NCBI GenBank assembly: GCA_934700385.1 | Contig: CAKUXO010000025.1 | Span: forward strand, 1 to 19,118 | Length of the DNA stretch: 19,118 nucleotides | Source: an uncultured Candidatus Melainabacteria bacterium | GTDB lineage: Bacteria > Cyanobacteriota > Vampirovibrionia > Gastranaerophilales > Gastranaerophilaceae | Direction of reading: 5' to 3' | Part shown: in pieces, positions 14,608-19,118 of the stretch | How the letters are laid out: each line of letters begins with the position of its first letter | Position numbering within the stretch: the stretch's first letter is position 1 | Notes under the pieces: model-generated | Seen by the model: the letters and a program-made list of their open reading frames with translations, nothing else | Databases searched by the model: none | What the model was told of the DNA's origin: nothing | Program-made: the position numbers and the translations under genes

Positions 14608-15272
14608 TGAACCTTAAAAATGTTAATTTTGCGCAGAAAAAAGCAAAAGATTTTAATATTCTTACAAGACTTTACCAATATTATGCGCTTTATATATTAT
14701 TTATGCCGATTTTTGGAACTTTTTTCTATAATTTTAAAGTTACAAAAAACAAAAATCTTGAAAAAAAGCCATATATAATTGCAGCTAATCACATATCTTA
14801 TATGGATGTTTTTATTGTAAACCATGCCGTTGGTCGTCCTTTAGCGTATATGGCAAAACAAGAGCTTTTTAAAACAGATTCTTATTTTAAAAGATGGGTT
14901 ACAAGAAATGTTTTAAGACTTGGCGGTTTTGCGGTTAATCGTGAAAAAGTTGGTCTTTCAACAATTAAATCTGTTAAAGAAGTTTTTAAGGCAAACTATA
15001 ACCTTTGTATTTTCCCTCAAGGCGGAATTAGAAAAAATAAAGTTATTGAAAACATCAACGAAGGTTTTATCTATTTTGCAAAAACAAATAAAATCGATAT
15101 TTTACCTGTGGCGCTTGATGGGCTTGAAACATATAACTGGAAGCCTTTTAAAAAGCAAAACGTTAATATTCACATAGGTCAGCCAATTTCTTATACTCTT
15201 GATGAAAAAGAAATTATTAAAGAATGGTCTAAACAAATTTGTGAATTAACAGGTTACGAAAACAAGATGTAA
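14607..15272 (+). CDS. PlsC-like lysophospholipid acyltransferase, copy 2
   Basis: A 221-residue paralogue of the preceding gene. It has NHISYMD with His62 and Asp67, AYMAKQELF, and FPQGGIR at 136-142, again with Gln in place of Glu and with Gly in place of Thr, and DILPVALDG near the end. An N-terminal hydrophobic stretch (about 25-43) precedes the catalytic blocks. The pair probably arose by tandem duplication and then diverged. One member may act on lysophosphatidic acid and the other on a different acceptor such as a lipid A precursor or another lysophospholipid; the sequence does not tell which. The ATG overlaps the previous stop (TAATG), so translation is coupled. No clear terminator follows within the 86 bases before the next gene. 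Confidence 0.92.
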   Translation: MNLKNVNFAQKKAKDFNILTRLYQYYALYILFMPIFGTFFYNFKVTKNKNLEKKPYIIAANHISYMDVFIVNHAVGRPLAYMAKQELFKTDSYFKRWVTRNVLRLGGFAVNREKVGLSTIKSVKEVFKANYNLCIFPQGGIRKNKVIENINEGFIYFAKTNKIDILPVALDGLETYNWKPFKKQNVNIHIGQPISYTLDEKEIIKEWSKQICELTGYENKM

Positions 15273-15358
15273 CTAAAAATTAATTATTTTAGAAATCTAG
15301 TCAAATTTTTTTTATCACATGTTTTATAGATTTGTAAAATGAGTTTTAAGGTTTAGTT

Positions 15359-16720
15359 TTGCAAATTAATAGTCCTATATCGCTACTATCTCGAACCGTT
15401 AGTACAATAAATAACCCTAATCTGCCCGTTGGCACTTTAATTGAAGAAATTCCTACTGACCTAGGAAGGTCTTATGCCGGCTATAAAAGAGGTGGCGTTA
15501 TTGAAGGATTAGAAAAATTAAGAAAAGAATTAATGGCTGCCGTTGTTTGGATGGCGGGAATTCCTGCTTTTAATAAACTCGGCAACTTCCTTTGTGAAAA
15601 ATTTGGCTCAATACCTATGGGAATTGATTATTCAAATGTTAAAGAGGGAAGGGATTGTATTAAAAATTCTGTTAAATTTTTAACTGGGGAATACAATGAA
15701 AATTCTGCTGAAATCAAAGGAATGGATGTTTCTGCGCTATTAAAATATGGCGATAAATTTAAAGGCATGGATTCAAATGCTTTAATTAAAAATGTTAAAA
15801 CAGCAAAACAAGTTACTTCTATTTCTGCGGTAGTTATTAATTGCCTTGCTATGGGTATTATTTTACCGAAATTAAATCAAAAAATGACAAGAAATCTTGT
15901 TGAAAAAAATAAAAAAAATAATGATAGCACTTCTAGTTTTGTATCTTTAGATGAATTTAAGAAAAATGTTAATCAAGAAAAAACCGATAATAAAATTGCT
16001 TTTAAAGGTTTAGATAAAACAGTTTATAACATTGAAAACAACAATCGTTTTAGATTAATTATTACTGATATTCCTATGATAATCGGACGTGTTATGACTT
16101 CAAGAAATCCTTATGAAGCCCTTGAAACCGTTGTTATGGATGGTGCTAGTATGTTTTTCTATAATTTCAGTTCTGAATTAATCCAAAAACAAATGAGAAA
16201 TTTAACAAAAACTCCTGAAATTTCTCCTAAAATTGCTGAACTTTTAACAAATTCAGAACCTGAAACAATTTTAAATGCCATGAAAAAAGTTAATTCTAAT
16301 GAAAAAATTAGCAATCTTCAAGAATTGCTTTTAGATAATGATTTAGCAAAAAATATCTATGAAGAAGGAACATACGGCAGATATAATAAAATTAATAAAT
16401 TTGTTAAAAATAGCGAATTAAGTGAAATTGATAATAATGTTGTTAATTTCTTAAAATTTGTTCAAACTGAAGCTAAAAAACAAGGCAGCGAAATTGTTAA
16501 TCAAGATGGAAGTTTAAATAAGGATTTATTGACTAATCTTACTAAAAAAGCCAATCGCAAAAACGCTGGGTTTTTAGCTCTTGGCTTAGGAATTAGTATT
16601 TTAGGTTTGGCTGTAATTGTTCCAAAACTTGCTTTTTGGATTACAAAAAAACTTACAGGAAAAGATGAATTTGTTGCAAACATTGAAGTTAAAAAAGAAG
16701 ATAAAACTTCAAAAAGTTAA
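15359..16720 (+). CDS. Uncharacterised membrane protein, possibly lineage-specific
   Basis: A 453-residue protein of no family I can name. The start is TTG with AAGG seven bases upstream. Hydrophobic segments lie at about 57-72, 152-171 and 403-427. The last two each end in a similar pattern, I-I/V-x-PKL followed by a basic Lys/Thr/Arg stretch, which looks like a distant internal repeat. Between them is a long soluble part (about 175-395) with polar, helical character and ending with short asparagine-rich loops; the C-terminus is very basic. The N-terminus has no signal peptide. The style resembles large uncharacterised proteins common in gut Gastranaerophilales genomes, but that is memory rather than a search result. 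Neighbours (acyltransferases before, HD-domain protein after) suggest an envelope setting without proving a link. Confidence 0.8.
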   Translation: MQINSPISLLSRTVSTINNPNLPVGTLIEEIPTDLGRSYAGYKRGGVIEGLEKLRKELMAAVVWMAGIPAFNKLGNFLCEKFGSIPMGIDYSNVKEGRDCIKNSVKFLTGEYNENSAEIKGMDVSALLKYGDKFKGMDSNALIKNVKTAKQVTSISAVVINCLAMGIILPKLNQKMTRNLVEKNKKNNDSTSSFVSLDEFKKNVNQEKTDNKIAFKGLDKTVYNIENNNRFRLIITDIPMIIGRVMTSRNPYEALETVVMDGASMFFYNFSSELIQKQMRNLTKTPEISPKIAELLTNSEPETILNAMKKVNSNEKISNLQELLLDNDLAKNIYEEGTYGRYNKINKFVKNSELSEIDNNVVNFLKFVQTEAKKQGSEIVNQDGSLNKDLLTNLTKKANRKNAGFLALGLGISILGLAVIVPKLAFWITKKLTGKDEFVANIEVKKEDKTSKS

Positions 16721-16819
16721 GAAATATTAACAAAATTTTTCTTTTTAGCAATTTTAAACCCAAAAAATACTTTATTAATCTATAAAGGTTAATGTGTGTA
16801 AGTTTATAGCAGGTATGAT

Positions 16820-17608
16820 ATGGGTTTAATTAACCGTATTAATGATGTGTTACGAAAAAATATAGAATCGTGTTCTAAGAATTTTAAAAATAGCTTAGCT
16901 CTTAGCGGAATTAAAACGGCTAAGTTGCGAAGTGAAATTTCAAAATATAATGAAAGTTATGATGAACAATCTCAAAAAGCAATTTATCATAAGGATTTAG
17001 CTTATTCTAATCCTGTTAAGTTTATTTTGTTGTTTTTAAATAAAGAGGTAATTCAAAATGCGCTTGAGCAAAATCCAAGAATTGCTGAAATTTTAGATGA
17101 AAATAAACTTTCAATTGAATTTGATATTGAAAATGTTAATTCAATTATAATGTCGCATTTAATTCCTACGGCTAGAACTGCGCAAAAAATGTATTGCGCT
17201 ATGGGATGTTCAAAAGATGAAGAAAACTCAATTCATCTTTATCAGGCGGCATTGTTGCATGATATTGGTAAAGTTTTCATCCCTAAAGAAATTTTATTTA
17301 AAAAAGGCAAGTTGAATTTTAAAGAAAGAGCTATTATTGAGCTTCATAATATTTTAAGTTATGAAATTTTAAAGACGACTGATTTACATCCTGATGTTGC
17401 AAAGTTAGCCCTTGAACATCATAATTATGAAAAGAAAAATGTGAAAACTAGAGAAAATCAAACTCTTATGATAGCTGATGTTTATTGTGCTTTAAGAGAA
17501 ATTCGTTCATATAAAAAAGCAATTAATGATACTTGTGCAAAAGCTATTTTATATGATATGGGTGCTGATGGAAAACTTGATTCAAGATATATTTATTATC
17601 TTAATTGA
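16820..17608 (+). CDS. HD-domain (HD-GYP-like) phosphohydrolase lacking the GYP motif
   Basis: A 262-residue protein. The N-terminal 110 residues are helical and unassigned. From about 115 on it follows the HD-GYP layout: LLHDIGK with His147/Asp148, IPKEILFKKGKL, His176 in IIELHN, EHHNYE with His200/His201, and IADVYCALRE with Asp220. The metal ligands are therefore in place. The segment that normally gives the GYP motif after the HH pair is shortened to NYEKKNVKTRENQ, with no GYP. HD-GYP enzymes usually cleave cyclic di-GMP; loss of GYP suggests another substrate or a regulatory role. AGG lies seven bases before the ATG. The 3' end overlaps the convergent lysozyme gene by eight bases. No response-regulator receiver domain is fused. 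Confidence 0.85.
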   Translation: MGLINRINDVLRKNIESCSKNFKNSLALSGIKTAKLRSEISKYNESYDEQSQKAIYHKDLAYSNPVKFILLFLNKEVIQNALEQNPRIAEILDENKLSIEFDIENVNSIIMSHLIPTARTAQKMYCAMGCSKDEENSIHLYQAALLHDIGKVFIPKEILFKKGKLNFKERAIIELHNILSYEILKTTDLHPDVAKLALEHHNYEKKNVKTRENQTLMIADVYCALREIRSYKKAINDTCAKAILYDMGADGKLDSRYIYYLN

Positions 17609-18032
17609 TTTTTAAAAACAACTCTTTTTCTTCTTTTCGTCTTTTAACTAACCCTTGAAGGACCTTGCCTTTTGAATAAATCCATCTGTCAAATTGATTT
17701 GAAGCCAAGGTATATTTTCCTTGATTTAAAAGTTTCAAAAGTGTTGAATTTTTAAAATTTCCATAACCAATGTTAAATTCTAGTGAAACAAGTGCGTCAA
17801 ATTGATTTTGGTTTAATTTTACTTTTGTTAATTTTAAAACATTATTTGAATGGATTATTAAATCTTCTTTTAAAAGTTTTTCTGCTTCAGCTTGGGTTAT
17901 TTTCTGATTTTCTTTAACATTGTTAGTATGCCCATAGCCAATAGTTAAAACGTTTGCTGGACAACGATAGGCATTTAATCTACATCCTTCATATTTTTTA
18001 ATTAAATCAATTCCTTTTTTAGATATTTCCAT
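17601..18032 (-). CDS. Phage-type lysozyme (GH24 endolysin)
   Basis: A 143-residue muramidase of T4/P22 lysozyme type. The catalytic triad pattern Glu-8aa-Asp/Cys-5aa-Thr is seen as Glu15, Cys24 and Thr30 within KYEGCRLNAYRC and LTIGYGHT; Cys at the middle position is common in this family. The body includes ALVSLEFNIGYG, and the C-terminus has the usual GLVKRRKEEKELF ending. It cleaves the N-acetylmuramic acid to N-acetylglucosamine bond in peptidoglycan. No signal peptide or N-terminal membrane anchor is present, so export would need a holin-like partner; the small membrane protein encoded just upstream is a candidate. AAGGA precedes the ATG. Its context suggests phage-derived cargo or a prophage lysis cassette. 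Confidence 0.93.
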   Translation of the reverse strand: MEISKKGIDLIKKYEGCRLNAYRCPANVLTIGYGHTNNVKENQKITQAEAEKLLKEDLIIHSNNVLKLTKVKLNQNQFDALVSLEFNIGYGNFKNSTLLKLLNQGKYTLASNQFDRWIYSKGKVLQGLVKRRKEEKELFLKIN

Positions 18033-18033
18033 T

Positions 18034-18237
18034 TTAATTTCCTTTTAATTCATCAATTCTTTTATGGGCAGATTTTATGCTGTCTTCTGCTCTTACCATT
18101 CTTTCAATTAAATTATTATGTTTATCTTGTTTGATTTCAATTGTTGATAATTTTTCTTCAAATTTTCCAATTTTATATGCAATATATAATGCTTGAATTA
18201 CAACAGTTGTTAAAATTGCAATTAGTTCATAGTTCAT
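18034..18237 (-). CDS. Small membrane/coiled-coil protein, holin-like candidate
   Basis: A 67-residue protein with one N-terminal membrane segment (about 5-23: LIAILTTVVIQALYIAYKI) followed by a charged coiled coil (about 25-64). It starts inside the end of the DUF1353 gene (11-base overlap) behind GGAG and ends one base before the lysozyme gene, so the three genes form one operon. Phage lysis cassettes often carry small membrane proteins next to the endolysin, and this one could be a holin or an accessory such as a spanin or XhlA-like protein, but its one helix and coiled coil do not match any class firmly. Confidence 0.75.
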   Translation of the reverse strand: MNYELIAILTTVVIQALYIAYKIGKFEEKLSTIEIKQDKHNNLIERMVRAEDSIKSAHKRIDELKGN

Positions 18238-18721
18238 TTTTCTTACTCCAACCGCATAATTTCTGATAATTATCCACAGAATGAAACATCATCCATCTTT
18301 TAAAAGAATTAAATCTTCCAAAATGATTACATAACGCTTCAAAAATCAATGTTGAAAGATATCTGTTATAGTTAATTACTTCTTTGTTTTCGCAAAGAAA
18401 ATCATGGACACAGCTTGCAAGTTTAAACCTTGGCTCTTTTTGTTGACCTATAACCACCCAAGCACACGCAGGAACGTTTGCACCATTCCAATCATACCCC
18501 TTTTTAAGGGTGAAAGAATAAGAACAGTTTTCATATTCAATAATTACATTGATATCATCTGAAACATAAAATGGTTTTTTAAGCGCATATTTAAGCTCAT
18601 CAGGCGCTAAATCGGTTAATTTTTTATCAAGAAGATAATCTTCAGGATAAAACTTATCAAAACAAATTTTTAGCCCAAATCTGCCTGAAACTTTGCAGCA
18701 GAAATTTTTTGAATTTTTCAT
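18227..18721 (-). CDS. DUF1353 family protein
   Basis: A 164-residue protein from the ATG at 18721, which has AGAGG eight bases upstream. A longer frame beginning at 18796 would translate the direct repeat and is not credible. Residues 76-84 (YDWNGANVP) and VHDFLCEN at 105-112 match the DUF1353 family (PF07087), which is found mostly in phages and prophages next to lysis or tail genes; its function is not established. The His-Asp pair is well conserved in the family. Cys residues are frequent (Cys8, Cys9, Cys20, Cys66, Cys86, Cys104, Cys110, Cys131, Cys156). It is the first gene of the lysozyme operon. Confidence 0.82.
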   Translation of the reverse strand: MKNSKNFCCKVSGRFGLKICFDKFYPEDYLLDKKLTDLAPDELKYALKKPFYVSDDINVIIEYENCSYSFTLKKGYDWNGANVPACAWVVIGQQKEPRFKLASCVHDFLCENKEVINYNRYLSTLIFEALCNHFGRFNSFKRWMMFHSVDNYQKLCGWSKKNEL

Positions 18722-18737
18722 ATTCAGCCTCTCAGTT

Positions 18738-18814
18738 AGTGTTAGTATCTTGACAAAATGGGGAATAAGGTAAATAATATTAATACAGGGTGGCACTTGC
18801 TCAAGGTGCCGATA
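18738..18814. repeat. 77-base direct repeat, copy 1
   Basis: Identical over all 77 bases to 19042-19118, with a spacing of 304 bases. The copy holds a plus-strand promoter-like pair and, at its right end, a stem GGCAC/GTGCC. On the minus strand TTGAGC and TAATAT 16 bases apart could drive the DUF1353 operon. Confidence 0.95.
18750..18778 (+). promoter_or_regulatory. Promoter inside repeat copy 1, facing right
   Basis: TTGACA (18750-18755) and AATAAT (18773-18778) are 17 bases apart, a near-consensus sigma-70 promoter. It points away from the lysozyme operon into a stretch with no gene, with a start expected near 18785. The same pair recurs in copy 2 at 19054-19059 and 19077-19082. Confidence 0.6.
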
Positions 18815-18870
18815 CTCTTTAGAGTTCTGAACGGTTCTTACTTTTTATTGTGAGAGCCGTTTATTAATAT
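18785..18870 (+). ncRNA. Candidate structured small RNA between the repeats
   Basis: Downstream of the repeat promoter the plus strand contains two hairpins: GGCAC/GTGCC near 18792-18810, and a 12-bp stem AACGGTTCTTAC (18830-18841) with GTGAGAGCCGTT (18850-18861) around an 8-base loop. Two of its pairs are G-U and work only in plus-strand RNA, which favours transcription in that direction. There is no long open frame. The following sequence is AT-rich but has no clean U-tract, so the 3' end is uncertain. The rest of 18871-19041 shows no gene or recognised element. Confidence 0.4.
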
Positions 18871-19041
18871 GTTTAAAATCAAAAAGATTAAAAATAATGT
18901 CAAATTGAATTTATCCATACTTGACCTCTTTCTAGTCGGATACCAACCCGAGTTCTGATATATTTTGTCGGTCGGTTCGTTTTAGAAAAAGAGTATGCAA
19001 CCCTGTGCAATAATTTTATCTTAAAATTAAGAATTTGTCTA

Positions 19042-19118
19042 AGTGTTAGTATCTTGACAAAATGGGGAATAAGGTAAATAATATTAATACAGGGTGGCAC
19101 TTGCTCAAGGTGCCGATA
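19042..19118. repeat. 77-base direct repeat, copy 2 (may continue past the edge)
   Basis: Identical to 18738-18814. The match reaches the last base of the window, so the true repeat may be longer and there may be more copies beyond. Confidence 0.95.

Noticed and set aside
18722..18796. Longer start of the DUF1353 protein, and the similar frame at 18900-19100
   Set aside because: Both share a first 20 residues only because they translate the same direct repeat; the ATG at 18721 has a good ribosome site and keeps the whole domain.
18738..19118. CRISPR array or diversity-generating retroelement
   Set aside because: Repeats of 77 bases with a 227-base gap do not fit CRISPR, and the copies are identical with no adenine-specific changes and no reverse transcriptase nearby.

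Overview
The window is very AT-rich (about 70% A+T by eye) DNA from a bacterium with tightly packed short operons, start/stop overlaps (ATGA, TAATG) and some TTG/GTG starts. A secreted Skp/OmpH-like chaperone points to a two-membrane cell. Together with a DUF151 bifunctional nuclease, a stand-alone DUF1858 protein, tandem PlsC acyltransferases and lineage-specific membrane proteins, this suggests an uncultured gut bacterium, possibly of the Gastranaerophilales (Vampirovibrionia/'Melainabacteria'). The assignment is inference from gene style, not a marker-gene result.

Layout. (1) 1-544: an accessory edge. Two overlapping minus-strand genes each carry a Gly-Arg/Asn-rich motif like bacterial amyloid-signalling sequences: one is a 69-residue protein with a membrane segment, the other runs off the left edge. 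A 97-base inverted-repeat element of unknown nature follows. (2) 540-5408: a glycan-assembly locus with two divergent arms. The minus arm holds DUF1796, a GT2 glycosyltransferase and an RgpF-like protein. The plus arm holds a GT4 glycosyltransferase and a sugar-nucleotide epimerase, closed by a bidirectional terminator. (3) 5430-8284: housekeeping genes: acyl-CoA/acyl-ACP synthetase, bifunctional nuclease, DUF1858 redox-type protein and tRNA-Leu(UAA) with its terminator. (4) 8293-12188: a two-gene unit read leftwards. A 1066-residue protein carries annexin-like repeats near the N-terminus, a hydrophobic Gly/Ala-rich centre and a C-terminal ADP-ribosyltransferase-like domain. Its gene overlaps by 4 bases a gene for a small membrane protein that may be its immunity protein or partner. 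This is the most unusual system in the window. (5) 12329-13278: a MarR regulator and a cupin gene, each preceded by the same perfect 14-base palindrome. (6) 13284-17608: tRNA-Ser(UGA), the Skp/OmpH-like protein, two tandem acyltransferases, a lineage-type membrane protein and an HD-GYP-like protein without the GYP motif. (7) 17601-19118: a phage-type lysis-like cassette on the minus strand (GH24 lysozyme, small membrane coiled-coil protein, DUF1353). Upstream of it are two identical 77-base direct repeats 304 bases apart, each with a good plus-strand promoter, and a strong RNA hairpin lies between them.

How the parts may work together. Regions 2, 3 and 6 supply envelope lipid and surface glycan functions (acyl activation, phospholipid acylation, periplasmic chaperoning, sugar transfer). 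Regions 1, 4 and 7 look like conflict or mobile-element cargo. No transposase, integrase or CRISPR array is visible.
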